Below are positions 50,420-62,956 of a stretch of 64,000 bases of DNA, one piece after another. Position numbers and translations under genes: made by a program. Location: contig VXAY01000115.1 in NCBI GenBank assembly GCA_013399855.1, forward strand, positions 368,265 to 432,264. Reading direction: 5' to 3'. Under the pieces are notes generated by a model. It searched no databases. It had not been told where the DNA came from and saw only the letters and a program-made list of their open reading frames with translations. Position 1 is the stretch's first letter; every line of letters begins with the position of its first letter. This DNA comes from Oxyruncus cristatus (Eukaryota; Chordata; Aves; Passeriformes; Cotingidae).

Positions 50420-52390
50420 TCCTGTTTCTACTCTATGCCCTCTGGAGTACTCCAGCCAAAATTTAATTGGAAGAAACTTCCCTTTAAAACATTTTCCTCC
50501 CCCTCCACAGATGTAGCATTGCATCAGTCTGTATTGAGTGGTTCCCACAGGCACCCTTGCTCTCAAATCAAGTCATACTTTCAGCCTGATACAAGCAGGG
50601 GCTGCTTTGTGCTGTCACTGCTTCAAGTGAAGTTGCAAGGCAGGACTGGTAAGCACCTTTCACCGAAGCTCAATGAGCTCCTTTCTGTGTTAATGATAAG
50701 TGCTCGTCTGGGACATAGCTGTGATAGCCATGGCCACTGTACCCTTACAGCTGGGCACTAATGAAAATGCAAGTGTAAGTGACTACTGGGGTGAATACAG
50801 AGTAGGTGTCTGTAGAGGGATGTAGAGGCACGACCTGCAGGTCAAGAGCTGCTGCTCATCTGCATAAATCCTTGCAGAGCCTTACCGTTAGAGCAACTGC
50901 GACTCGTGGGGGACCTCTAGAGAGCAAAGGAGTACATTGTCACTCTTCCAGAGAGAGGTAAGCTGTGCTTTGTTCTCTTGGACCAAGATTGTAAGTTGAG
51001 TAGAACAAACTGGCTTTCCTGTTTTAATGAAGAGCTGTACATTTTATTGACACTTGGTAGGATGTTCTGTGAAGAACCTATATGTCCTTCATGTTTTTTA
51101 CACCTATTTCAAACACTGTTCAAGTCACATACTGGAAGGGACTGCAGGCATTTTCATATCTATGTTAACATTTTGTAACTGTCTCTGCAGCTTTACATAA
51201 TTCACTTGTAGAGAAAAGAGCTAAACTAGAAAATATTAGAAGGAAAACTGTTTTGAGGACTATTTCCAAATTTAATGTTTTATATTCAACCTATCCTGTT
51301 GTGTAACTTGAATAACTCTTCCACCTGAAGATGTCAGTGTTCTACAGTTATTGAATCAAACTCCAGTGAAATGAATTACTAAAGCCTGAAATTATTCCTG
51401 GCAAAATAAATACCTAATATTCTTGCAAGAGCACACTACAAAGAAAGAAATAGATTACTGTTTAAATGATTCCTCTTTGATTGCACTTCTTATATGCTCT
51501 TCCCAATCTTCTTGAATTTGCTGTAGAAGAGCATTTCTGTGTTCAGCTCTAGGAAACAGAGAGGAGGATATTTAGCACTCGGTGAATATCTCTGAGAATC
51601 TGAAATTCTATAAAAACTAAACAACCTAGAGAAGGGGAAGCAAATCTTGGAAGGCTGCTGTCACATGTGATGAAAGCTCTGGGGTTCTGGCAGATGATCA
51701 GCTGCCACGCAGCTTGTTCCTTGGCTAAGACATCTTGGAGTAAAGTGGAGCATGTGTATTGATGTAGAAACAGGAGAGCAAAGACAAGCCACGTTTTCTT
51801 CACTTAATACTTACTTCAAAGCAAACTTATTGAAGTCTAGTAATCTAAGTATTTTCATTTGCAGTGCCGGGCACAAATATTGTCATTTCCACTTTTGGAC
51901 AGCCAGTCTTTTAGAAGATGAAGAAATCTGTAAAACTTGTGTTTGTATTACTGATATTATGGCTATTTGGATTTGCAGAGAGGGCAAAGGTAGAATCATC
52001 ATGGGCACGTGCTCAGTCCTGCTAAACTAAAGGAGAGATTTAGTTGTTGGTTTGGTGTGCAGGCTCTCTGGTTTGCTGATGAGATGTAGTGAAGAACTTG
52101 CATCAATGTGTGGAGCAGCTCCTTGTTACCTAGTATATCACCTATTCCTTCTGTCATAAGGAGATCAATACATGGGCATTATCATTCTTAGGTCAGTGAT
52201 GAGAACTGGAAAATAAAGATATATTCACTGGTGTAGGAGTTCAGGTGAGAGCTCCTACCCTCCCCTTCAGAACTGAACAGTGCTATTTTATTCTCGTGAA
52301 GACAGGAAATGAGCAGATCTATTTCCCCCCCTTGCTATCCCAGCTTTTCAGGTGAGGAAGTGCTGATTCCACTGCACCTGCAGGGAGCGT
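50420..52390. other. Non-coding DNA with one weak exon-like segment
   Basis: At 51865-51989 a good acceptor (TATTTTCATTTGCAG) and donor (CAAAG|GTAGAA) bracket 125 bases open in one frame, with a Cys/His-rich peptide. It is short and unassigned. The remainder shows nothing recognisable. Confidence 0.35.
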
Positions 52391-52404
52391 CCACAAGGCG
52401 GCAC
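52391..52404 (+). promoter_or_regulatory. CTCF-like motif
   Basis: CCACAAGGCGGCAC matches the CTCF core CCACCAGGGGGCGC at 11 of 14 positions and keeps its GGCGGC CpG. It sits in a small CpG-containing patch (52385-52435), just before a segment that looks conserved. Confidence 0.35.
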
Positions 52405-52439
52405 TCCAGCAACGTGGACAGAGGCAGAACGTACTTAAT

Positions 52440-52785
52440 TTGTTACTATATTACAGAATCGTAGTGATTTTTATTGAAAAATGATTATTAATTGATAAAA
52501 CGTAGATTTATATTTTAATTGTTCCCCAAATCGCAGTTTGTTCACGTGAAACTATTTTTTATTAAACCTGTTGATTCTTGTCATGACAAACACTGTAAAA
52601 GTATTCTTATTGCTGCTTTACTAATGGGGGGTTTAAAGCAAAATGCTTAACTGTAGAAGACCCCCTCAGCATTGTGTTTATCAGAAGATAATTAGATTTG
52701 TTTACCAAAATTAACTCAGCAATTATTAAAATTGCAGAGGTTCATCAAGTAGTCAAATCAATCTTGGAAAAAAACCTAAATGAGA
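52440..52785. promoter_or_regulatory. Possible conserved non-coding element
   Basis: AT-rich but complex sequence, with homeodomain-type clusters (ATGATTATTAATTGAT, 52481-52496), a CACGTG E-box (52543-52548) and several retained CpGs. It contains no coding frame and no repeat. It resembles a developmental enhancer in texture only. Confidence 0.25.
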
Positions 52786-55399
52786 AATGTAGGACACAGA
52801 ACCAGCAGGGATCCTTGAGTTATGAAGATAATGCCATCTCACTGTGTGACAGAGCCGCATGATCTTGTCTGTATTTTGTCCAGATCCGTACTTAAACTGC
52901 CTTATTTGTCTCCCAAACTCCTGTGAATCTTTGTGAGACTTTAATATGGAATTTCATGTCTTGAGTAACTTTGAATTTCCTGATTTCCAGCCTAAATTAC
53001 CGATGATCAAATTATAACCATTTCTTCTTGTGTCCTTGTGGTTTTGTATCCCCTGCATGTACTGAATTGTTCACAGAAAGGGATCTTGTCTCTTCTCAGC
53101 TTCACTTTGGGAATCAACAGCAACTGTAGCCCATTTAGAGTTAGCTCTCTTTTAGCTTCCTATTTCAGGAAAAAGGCATGGCTATTTCTTGGTTTGTTGC
53201 TGGAAGAGGCAATTCATCACTGACCCCAGAGTAGATGTATCAGGTACAAGAAATGAATTAAGGGTTGCAGCTGTATAACAGGAATCAAAATTCAAGGACT
53301 GAAAGTGAGGGAAAACAGACATCTGCTCCTCAAATACAAGCTGGTTCCAAAATCTCTTGTGGAAAAAGACAGCATCCCATTCCTCAAGTACCTTATATAT
53401 GCAGTATTTTTGATTCTTGTGACTTAACTGGAATTTCCCAAGGTGACACTGGGTATGTTGTGCTTGCTTCCAAAGATGTAGTAGCTTTAACTCTTGTACA
53501 GGGCGTAGCACATGATCATCCATGTCAGGAATAAGATCCTTTTGATTTTTCTCCCTGATGTTTTACTATCAAATGTCATAACTGCACGTGACAGGATGAT
53601 GACTCAGCAAACTTAGGTGCTGTTTGAAGGTGTTTCTGTGACTTCTCACATCTTGACTGCTCTGATCTCTGAGACTGGACTCTACTGGTACTTTAGCATT
53701 TGTGCAGTTACTCTAGATTTACACCTCTGAAACGGTGAAGCAGATTGTCCAGTATGTGTGGAGTTGATGGAATAAAACACCATCTGCAAGTTTGCTGATA
53801 ATAGATATGTGCCTTGATCTAAAACTCTGATTCAAGCACATTAAAGGAAATGGTATTTTGTTTTTTTCTGTTCAGTTCAAAGGCTATTGGAATAACCTTT
53901 TATTCAACAGATTTTGTTCTTTTTCAATATACATAAAGGAACTGGAATGAGAGAACACAATTTATCCTTGAAGTGAGGAAAACTTGGGAATGATGTCGAT
54001 GAAGTCATGTAAAGCTCATGAGTTGGCTAAATATTTTATTACTTTATTCTCTTCTCTTTGGTTCATATCCCTGATTACCCAGTTTGCAGTGCTTTGTGTG
54101 TGTTATTTTTCCAGGCAATGATTTGGGAGAAAACATCTTTAGGAAAGGGACCTGGAAGCTGCTTCCTTGTTTTAGAGAGTGGTTTGATTGCTTTGGCAGT
54201 TCATGATAATTAGGTCCACATGAGGTTGTACTTGGTATTGAAATGGTACAGCTGGAAAGAGGGAGAAAATCCCAAATGAAGGTGAAAAGCCAAAAAGTCT
54301 AAACTGTTTGTAGTGCTTGAATCCCTCACGGTATTTTGTTTGACTTTGTGAAATCCTTGGGATTCACAGCAGTTTTTTGGAGTGTATGGCTCTGGCCCTG
54401 TAGGGCTGAATGGTGTTGTGGTAGGAATTCTTTCTTAAACATGAGAGAGAGTTCTTTTCTGAATTCACACTGGGGAGGAGTGTCCCATCTATTCCTAAAA
54501 GGAGCCTTTATAGGCTATCTCTGGCTTCTCAGTCTGGAAAACTGATGGATTTGAAGTCTAGGCAAAAATCAGTGGGGCTTCCCACTTAAATGTGCCTGCA
54601 TCTCAGGACTGAAAGCTCAAAATTGTAACCAGAGAAGATGGTGGTCATCATTTAAGGCTGTAATTTATCTAGCACCCAGAAACAGAGTAAGAAAGAGGTC
54701 AATGACCATAAGGATAAAGTGATTTTTTTTTTCCTACAAGTGTGCTAAAATCGTCTGTGAGCATGACAGTATCTCTGAAGAGAAACCATGAAGATTATTT
54801 TTTTAATGGTATTTAGTGTTTGGGATGCAGACAGATCTGGCACAGGGAAAACTCACTGTGTTATGACAGTACTATTATATTCCACTGCTGTAGAACAGCT
54901 TTAATTTACCAGCTGCTTTGATCCAAAAATCCCTCTTCCCAGAACATCCCCAGGCCTTAATGAGACAAAGGATTCACTCTTGAACAAGTCAAGATGATGT
55001 CAAGTTCAAGAGAAATTGTATTCATCTCTTGAGTTTGCTTCTCCACTCCTGCTTTCAGTCTCTTGGACACCACTGGTCATGAGTTCTGTAGTGGTGACAC
55101 TGGACATTCTTAAAACTTGGAAGTGCTTCTTTTCCATAGGAGTAAACCTATGTAAGATATTCTGCTTAATTATAGGCAGGGTTGGCAAAGGCAAGTGGTG
55201 AATCTGGGAAGCTTTTTTTGTGCCAAGGCCCAGGACAGGAGACAGAATTAGCCAAAATAAGTAGAGGGGGGGAAAAAAAGATGATGACTTGCTCAAACAA
55301 AAATGCAACCAATTATCAACATGCTGCCCTGGGAACCTGGTTGTCTGGCTTTCTCAGTACTCGGTGTATAAAAAAAAATAATTAAGAAAAGGCTTTTTT
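52786..55399. other. AT-rich non-coding DNA, no gene seen
   Basis: Frames of up to 113 codons (53182-53523, minus) lack support. No recognisable repeat. Confidence 0.5.
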
Positions 55400-55660
55400 C
55401 TTTTCTGGTAGAAGTTGTTAAAAATTGGCCTGAAGTTCTGTGTTTTAGTTTTTGATGTTTGGAGTAACCCTCTTGGCAGAGCGTTCCTCACGCAACAGAA
55501 ATCCACGTGGAGTAGGTCATCTGTAAAAGGATATTTGGGGATGCTCGAGTCATCCCCGAGACACATTTGGTTTATGAACGGGAGTAAATTGGAAACACTG
55601 ATTGGAATATCTGAGTACAACGCTTTCAGATGACGCTTTGCAGAAAAGCACAAGCAGGAA
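55400..55660. promoter_or_regulatory. CpG-retaining segment: possible conserved element or exon
   Basis: About 260 bp with more CpGs than its surroundings. It contains a 7-bp inverted repeat around a CTCGAGT loop (GGGGATG 55537-55543, CATCCCC 55551-55557). Both strands are open: a 72-codon plus frame and a 99-codon minus frame, the latter with an evenly mixed peptide (for example LKALYSDIPISVSNLLPF). On the minus strand a weak acceptor (CTTTTCTGCAAAG) and a donor-like GTGAGG can be found. I cannot decide between an unrecognised exon and a conserved non-coding element. Confidence 0.25.
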
Positions 55661-58539
55661 TTGTGTATATTCTGTTTTTAGGCCTGTTGGCAAACTGAGC
55701 CCTGTGTGCAAAGAGCTGAAGCCTCATGAACATTCCTGTCACTGTTCCCAGTGCTGAGGTAACAGAGCAGCAGGCAGCAGAGCTGGACACCTCACTGTCA
55801 GTCAGAACTCAGTTCATCTAGTCACCAGGCTACTGAAATGCTCTTGTCCTTCAGCGTTTGCTGGCAAACTTTTTTTTTTTAATGGAAATGTTCATCCTAT
55901 ACAGCAGAGCCACTTGAAATGGTTTCTGATGGCAGGTGTTAGTGTGAGGGGGTCTCTTCACATACTCAGTGTGAGGAGAGCTGGCACCGTGGTCAGAGGC
56001 TTCAACACAAAGAGCTGCTCGGACAAAGGGGGTGTGCAGGCAGGTCTCACATCTGGGGGCTCTTCTGTCACTGCTCTGCAAGTCACCCTGTGCAATTCCA
56101 ACACTTGCTTGCCCAGCAGTTTCCTTTACCTGGCTGAGGCAGAAAACTTGGTCATGATAATGTCATTTCTTTAATTAGAGGGGCGGGTTGACAATAGCAT
56201 CAAGTGTGGACAGTATGAAATAATGGCTGAGGCAAAACTGGTAGTTTTAAATACTTTGAAAGGACTATGGTTGCAAGTATGGGGTTTGGAATGGCTTCGT
56301 TCTGTTTGGCAAGGGCTTCAGACACAGTGTGATGATGACCATGTGCTGCTCTAATGTGAACATGATCCAGATCACTTCAGATACACTAAACCCATGAGGA
56401 CATGCTGTCTCATAGTAATAAAAGATGATAAACTCTTGTAATTGCCTGCACGATCTGTTCCAACAGACATGTAGTGAGCACTGAAAGATGGGGTGGTGGA
56501 AAAAATGGAAGTTAGATGAATTTTCATGGCTGCATTGGCAGCAGTTGGCATTTCCATTGATGCAGTGGTTTGTCTTCTTGCTTGGAATGTGAAAGACTCA
56601 CGTTTACAACTCTGTAATTTGGGCAAGGCAGAATTTTGTTTTCAGGTCTGATTCAAGTATTTTAAGAAGGCCTCTTATCAAACAGGAACACTTTGTGCAA
56701 GTAAGTAGCTTATTGGGGCAGGAAATAAAGGAAAAATGAGACTCTGTAGTCATATATGAAAGAATTTCAATTCTTGACTTGATGTATATTTTATATCCAT
56801 CAGAATTCTCCAGTATGGTTGGTTTGCTTGAGGTCTGTGTATATGTGTGCGTATATATGTATGTGTGTACATATATATAAAAATATGAACTCACTTTCCC
56901 AACAAGCAGATCATCCTGAGAGTATTCTAAGTGATTTGAAGCAGAAGGGACAGGTTTTAAGGCTGTTGAAAAAGCAGTGACACTGAAGAATAATTCCATG
57001 GGAGACTTAAAAAGCAGGGATTGCTTGATTAAGCAACTTGGAAAAGTAGGACTTCATCTCTTCTTGGCACTTCTTCGGTTTGTTTTGAGCTGACTGCCCT
57101 GTTCCAGACTCTGCGGATGCCAAAGGGAGTTTAACAGGGGACTAGGAAGAGGTTAGGTATTGCAGAATTCACACCTTGTACTCTGAAGTTCCTGGGTGAC
57201 TGGAATAAACTGTCTTGAGCAGTTGATCCAGACAGCAGTAAGGCTGGGAATAAACTGGGAGTGTCAAGGTAACCAAATCCAGCTGCCTTGAATTCTTCTG
57301 TGTAGTCCTCTTCTTAACTTGTACAAGTCAGGCAGTGGCAAAAGAATAAGATGATAATCTTGAGTTGGAGAGGTTTTTTTAATTTTTCACGAAATGCAGC
57401 ATTTATATAAAGAGGGTGGTATTTTTAAGTGGTTGGGGAAACATGTGTTTGTCCATGAAAACTGTTCCTAACTGAAATGGCAGTAATTTCCAGTCTGGGA
57501 AAGCTGAGGATGTCTGCATTTGTGCTTTCTCAGTGTTCAGGGGCACCTTATAATGCTGATGCCAGCAGTTCTGTCATCTGTTCACTGGGTATGTGTTGGG
57601 TCCTGAGGGACGGATGAATTACACAAACCTTGGTTTGTCTTATAAGCAGTCTAGTGAAGCCAGTTAATAATTTTCTGAACAGGAAACAAATCAGGAATTT
57701 CTAACTGCAGAGTTAACTGGAACAACTGAAAAATGAGGGTCTTGTAATTGCTGCTCAGAATATTGACCTTTTCTGGGTTTAGATGATGGGCTCTTTCCTC
57801 AGAGGCTTGTTACAAGTTCCCTTGTCCACATCACATCCATGATTTTGTTCACCTTGGCAAAACTGCACCCTTGATTCAGCTTTAAAAAATTGCCATTTCT
57901 GTACAAATTCCTCTGCTTGTTTCTCTTGAGTTTAGAAGAAAACAACTGCATCAAGCCAGCAATTGATTAGCCTTCAATTTTTCCTTTTCCTTCCATCACA
58001 CTTATTATCATACCTTGAGCTGTCACTACTTAATCCTCATCTTCTGTTGCCAAGGGATTTTGATCCTGAAATGCATCTGTAGAAAGAAGGGTGAGTTTCC
58101 AGTGAAATTGTTTTGAGAAAACACTGCGGGTTTAATGTTGACATAGATGCCTGGATTAAGAACACTTTTGTCTGCCTTGATATCTCAAGCTTAGCAAATG
58201 TATTTGCTCTAGTGTTCATAAGTGGGAGAAGATATACCCCAAACATGGCTTTGTCTAAAGGATGAAGGAAAAGGAGTGAGAAACCCTAGGAGAAAATATT
58301 TCAGGGTGAAATCATCTGGCAGGTAATTCTAGGTTGGTGCACATTAGTTTTTCTCCTGTTTTCCAATGGGGAAACCATTCCCTTTATGAACCTTTCACCT
58401 GGCAGCTACAGGAGAACTGATAGTCATTGTTTCAGTCACTGTTTCCCATTGCTTGCTGGCAGACTTAGATTTCTATACCCAGGTCAAGGCGCTCGAAGTA
58501 TCCTTGTCAGTCTAAGGCACCATACCAGTTAATAGAATA
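55661..58539. other. Non-coding DNA, microsatellite included
   Basis: No gene seen. A minus-strand frame of 131 codons (56604-56999) runs through the TG/TA repeat and owes its YIYVHTYIYTHTYTQT stretch to it. Confidence 0.5.
56836..56885. repeat. Compound TG/TA microsatellite
   Basis: Alternating TG and TA units with interruptions, an imperfect dinucleotide repeat of about 50 bp. Confidence 0.8.
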
Positions 58540-58980
58540 TATGCAGGGTGTTAGTTTGTGGTTTTGAAAGAATTAATTAAGCTTTTGACTTGTTATTATG
58601 CAAATGGTAATTAATTTCAAATTAGTAGGTCAGAAAACTGAACTGTGTGGTGAGAGCGGGGTGGTTTGTTTCCCTTTATTTGTGCTTTCACTATATTGTC
58701 AGCATCACTCCACTTAAAAATGTATTTAGAGGGCAGAATAAATTGACAAATGTTATTTCAACTTGAAGTCCCATCTACAATAGCAGTGAATGAGCTGTTT
58801 TCCACTGTAATGACTTCTGAGGGTTATAGAAAAACCACCTTGAAAATCCCCACAATTGGAGATTGCAAAGTAAAGCCCAGAGATGGTGATACATGATCCA
58901 TAAGGGTCAGTACTGCTATGATCCCTTGCCTGACTGTGCATCTTCTGTGCTCTGCAGAGCAGATTTACCATCTATATTTA
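58540..58980. promoter_or_regulatory. Possible conserved non-coding element with octamer site
   Basis: Complex AT-rich sequence with a perfect octamer ATGCAAAT (58598-58605, the classic POU-factor site) beside TAATTAATT homeodomain cores (58571-58577 and 58608-58616). No repeat or supported coding frame. The clustering of POU and homeodomain sites is typical of developmental enhancers, but conservation is not shown. Confidence 0.25.
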
Positions 58981-59689
58981 AATGTTATTTTCCAAGTTCC
59001 TGTTTGTCTCTGAAAAAAATTTGATTTTCTGTGTTCTTCAGCTGTTCCTCTCTGGGAGCACTGCAAGTCTTCCTTTTGCAGTTCAGCACTACAGAGAAAG
59101 GAGGAGGGAGCAGGGTATATCTAACCAGAGAAGAAGAAAAATTAAAAAAAGAGGATTCAAGCATGCTTGCTGTCTTCTGAACCTTTTAAATATTAGGGGT
59201 CAGATTAGGGAAAACCCACTGAAGATGACAGGACCCATTCTTGCTCATCTTACTGGGTTTTGAACTAGACTTCAGTCTCTGCTCTTCCATTAACCAGTGT
59301 AAAAAAGTGTGTTTTTGCATGTGCTGCCAGCAGATGTCTCACACATTTGCTTACAAAAGCAGATTAATGATTTAGCTCACTTTGATCATGTAGCTCCAAG
59401 AAACTGAAAGTTCATGAAGTGTTTTGCATTATTCTACAGACAAATCTTCAGTAGCTTCAGCATCAATTATTTTGAGACCTCTTCTGAGGTGGGTTTCCGC
59501 TGTAATCAGACCAGAACAAAATTTCAGGGCGTCTCTTGGTGTTTTCATGCTCAATATGAAACTTAATGTACCTAAAAACATCTCACTAGTGGCATTAAAA
59601 TGAATTTGTATTTCAGGCTTTCTCATTTTTTATTTATTCTTCTGCCCTTCACACTGCTCATGCCAAGGGACTCTAAAATGGCCTGCAAA
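58981..59689. other. Non-coding DNA, no gene seen
   Basis: It includes a purine-rich stretch at about 59090-59160. A 93-codon plus-strand frame (58982-59263) covers it and is basic because of the AG-rich codons. Confidence 0.45.
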
Positions 59690-60140
59690 TTACGATTTAC
59701 CACAAATGTGCAGAGTTTGGCAGAGAACTGTCAATGCAAATGAGCTTGGCTGTGTTCTTCCCTAATAACTACTCCCATTAATTATTCCTTCTACTATCAA
59801 AGGAACAGTCTGAATTAAGCTGTGTTTTATGCTGCTGGGCTTTAGACAGAGATTGCTCCTGAAAGCCTCAGAGCCTGTTCTGCTGTGCTGCATCAGCCGT
59901 TTGCACACGCTGTGAGTGCCTGAGCTCTGGGCAGGCTGCAAGCTGTTGACTTCTCGTAGCCAAGGAGCCAGAGAAGGATTAATAAAAATATCTGTACTCC
60001 CTGAGAAGTTCTTATCAGCCTGATAGGTCTGATCTCTGAGCAGGAAAGCAGAAGTGCTGTGTCTGTTCGCTTGAGGTACGAGAGCGATTATACAGAATCG
60101 AGAGCTACTTCTGTTTTTCTATAGAAACAAGAGATCTGTC
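59690..60140. promoter_or_regulatory. Possible conserved non-coding element with GATA pair and octamer
   Basis: It contains a second octamer ATGCAAAT (59734-59741), an ATTAATTATT core (59776-59785) and an inverted pair of GATA sites, TTATCA (60012-60017) and TGATAG (60021-60026), 3 bp apart. Several CpGs are kept around 60065-60105. No coding frame or repeat is evident. Confidence 0.25.
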
Positions 60141-62097
60141 TCCAGAAAGAGAAAAGCTGCTCAGGTGCTGCTGTGCTCTTGTAGTTGCAGGAGAGTGTTA
60201 GGTGTTATTGTGCACTCAGGCCCAATGAGCTCCTCTATACCTGGAAAAATGACTGATGTAACATAAGCCACCTGTCCTTATTTGTGGGGATGCTGCCCCA
60301 GGAACAGTGATGGCTCTGACTGTATTCCATTGGCTTGACGTTTTGTGTGAAGAGGGGAAATCAGTGGTGGGATCCATCCCCAGCAGTCTGAGGGGCACCT
60401 TTTTATGTAGGCAGGGAGATGCCTTTTAAGGCATTTCACCACTGACTAATCATTCTAGTCATTTTGTACATCAAAAATAGAGTGCAGTGTTTCTAAAACG
60501 AAAAAAATCCCGGGCCTGCATCAGGGGCAAAAATAAAACAAATGAGAAGCAAGGGGGAGGGGGGGAAAGCATGTGTAACAAATACAAGAATACAATTCCA
60601 TTGTCTTGCTTGTGTTTTCTGTGCCCTTCTGTCCATCTTCTGCTGTGTTTATTTGCACTGTGAATTTGGTATGGTGAGTTTGATAAGTAACAGTAGTTGG
60701 ACCTGAAGCAGGTATGTAGAAGGTGAATGGAGTAAAGGAAGAACAACCCAAAAAAGATGACTAAACCCAAAAGGCATAATATCAAAAGCAGCAATGATCC
60801 AGACAGTGGGTCCCATATTCCTCAAGGGCAACAAAAGTTGGCAGGAATTCAATATGTTCCATCTTCACCTCTCAGGGTACACCAGAAATCCTGGGGGCTT
60901 GCCTCATGAGGCTAATTTCACATGTGCCATGGATGTAATAAACCAGATGGGGATCAAGTTTTTATTACCTGGGACTTCAACATTCAGCTTTAAAGTCTTC
61001 GGTAAATATTTGATTCTGGATGCAAGGGTGCCGTGCTACCTTAAAACGTGAACATTCCTGGGTGTAGCACCATCAACAGTTTGGAAGTTAATTGTCCTTG
61101 GTTTTATGAGGCAGCTGGATTGAAAGATTATAGGAGGACAGAGGGATCATATGCACCTTAGAGCCTTTCCTTCATTTACAGCAGTATTGCATACAAATGG
61201 GAACAGTAACTTGGAAACTCAGTCAAGTCTGTTTTCCAAATACTGCAGAGGTCTGTTTTCCAACTGCTGTAATTTTCTGCAATGGTTTAATGAGTAGGTT
61301 ATACAGAAAAGCAGCATATTATAGATCTGCTTTATAAATATGAGCAGTGCCTGACAGTGGCTGTTTCCTTGTGACAGATGCTGTCACAGGCTGAGCTGTG
61401 GACTTACTGCTGCCAGCTAAACCACAGCAAAGAAGTACAGAGTGCATGAGTGACCCAATACAGCCCCTTGCATTTTATTCTGCCTTCATGGGGGTTATGG
61501 ACCTGCAGTTTGTGGTTTGACTTCTGAACCATTCCTAATGTGCTTCAAGAGCTTCTTTCCCCATCACCGTCTTGTCCTTCATGTGCTGAGAACTGTGCCT
61601 GTGGAGCACACACAGAAGGCCTTGTCTGGTGTGATTTCAGATCCACTCCGTCCAGAAGTACTTTGTAATAAACTTAGCCTTAGGTTGACATGTGTTAAGT
61701 CAAATATTTGCCTCATATTTCCTCTCCTGCTTTGCCACTCTGCTTGCAGTCACACGTCTTACTTGGGCTTCAGCGAGACCTAAACATTTGCTTTCAACTA
61801 ACTTAAACTACTGCAATTTGTTGGAATGCATACTAACTCTGGAAAAACGTGCTGAAATCTCCCAGTTTGAGAGAGAGATGATTGTGGCAACGAGCAGGAT
61901 TTAGTGGCAGAACGACCCATGGGCACGAATGTTTCAGTCATGTCTCCAGGACCTCCGTTTCCCCGAGGGAAGTGTTTGACACTCCTTGGCTGGCTGGAAT
62001 ATTTTAGAAGTAATCAGGAAGCCAGATTTATGGACAATATTGGGGCGTGTCCATGCGGGACCCATGAGTATGACTCTGCATGAGAGTTGGGGTCTTC
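60141..62097. other. Non-coding DNA, no gene seen
   Basis: Frames of up to 107 codons (60471-60794, minus) are Leu/Phe-rich and look random. A G-rich spot (G5-A-G7) lies near 60553-60565. A 13-bp direct repeat, GTCTGTTTTCCAA, occurs twice near 61227 and 61252. Confidence 0.5.
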
Positions 62098-62155
62098 ATC
62101 CTGGAGAGGACAAGCTCTGGGGAGACCCTGGAGCCCCTTCCAGTGCCTGAAGAGC
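62098..62155 (+). mobile_element. CR1 LINE remnant, sense
   Basis: ATCCTGGAGAGGACAAG, CTCTGGGGAGACCCTGG and CTTCCAGTGCCTGAAG match the CR1 blocks GCCTGGAGAAGAGAAGG, CTCCGGGGAGACCTTA and CTTCCAGTGCCTGAAG in order. Similarity stops on both sides, leaving a remnant of about 58 bp. Confidence 0.75.
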
Positions 62156-62956
62156 TGTCCCTGCTTGTCCAACCTCCCTGTCCAGACAGCTCAGCCTGGC
62201 TTTGCTCGGTGCCACTGGCTCCTGCCTGGCTGTGGAGGCAGGCACACAGAGCCAGGCAAGCTGACAATAGATGGAGCAGACACAGGCAGTCTGCATCATA
62301 AATCAACAGAAATGCAGCAGTTCTGTCAGCCAGGATCCCACTCCTGCTAATGATCCTTCATTATCTTCTGGAGAAGAGATGGGGCTTGATAGGGTCTAAT
62401 TAGGGGGAAAGAAAATGTAATTTCTGCGTCTCCTTCAGTGTAGTTCTGCAGAGATGTTTTCTAAGGTGGTTTCCAGGTAACAACTAAAATCATAATACAG
62501 TTGTTGGGGACTGATTATGTATATTTGTTCATTATCCACTGTTTATACAGCACTTGGGGCTTGGACTATTCTATACTACACAAATATATAATGGGAAGAG
62601 ATGAAGTCATATCCCTTAAAAGCATAAACAAGCTTAAAATTTGTCCTTAAAATGAGTATAGATCTTGTCTTTACCTTTCACGTTGTTCCCAAGGCAGAAT
62701 TTTGCTATAAAAATGTAGTTCTTGTTGAAATATGATGCATAGGGCCAAGTCAATAATGTAAACTTCCTCAGTATTACAAATTCTTCCACTTCCAACTCCC
62801 AACATCCCCTACCTGCCTTTATATGAAAATCCATAATGGAAATTATCTTACCAAGGGAAATAGGAAGGAAAGACCCTGAATAAAATAAGATCTCTGATAA
62901 AAACTGAAGTTTTCTGCCAAGATCTTAAAGGCACAAACGCTGTTAAGTTGTTGACC
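62156..62956. other. Non-coding DNA, no gene seen
   Basis: The first 150 bp are G+C-richer and produce overlapping open frames on both strands (up to 92 codons). The rest is AT-rich with nothing recognised. Confidence 0.5.

Noticed and set aside
56604..56999. 131-codon minus-strand frame with a Tyr/Thr/Ile/His repeat
   Set aside because: The repeat is simply a translated TG/TA microsatellite.
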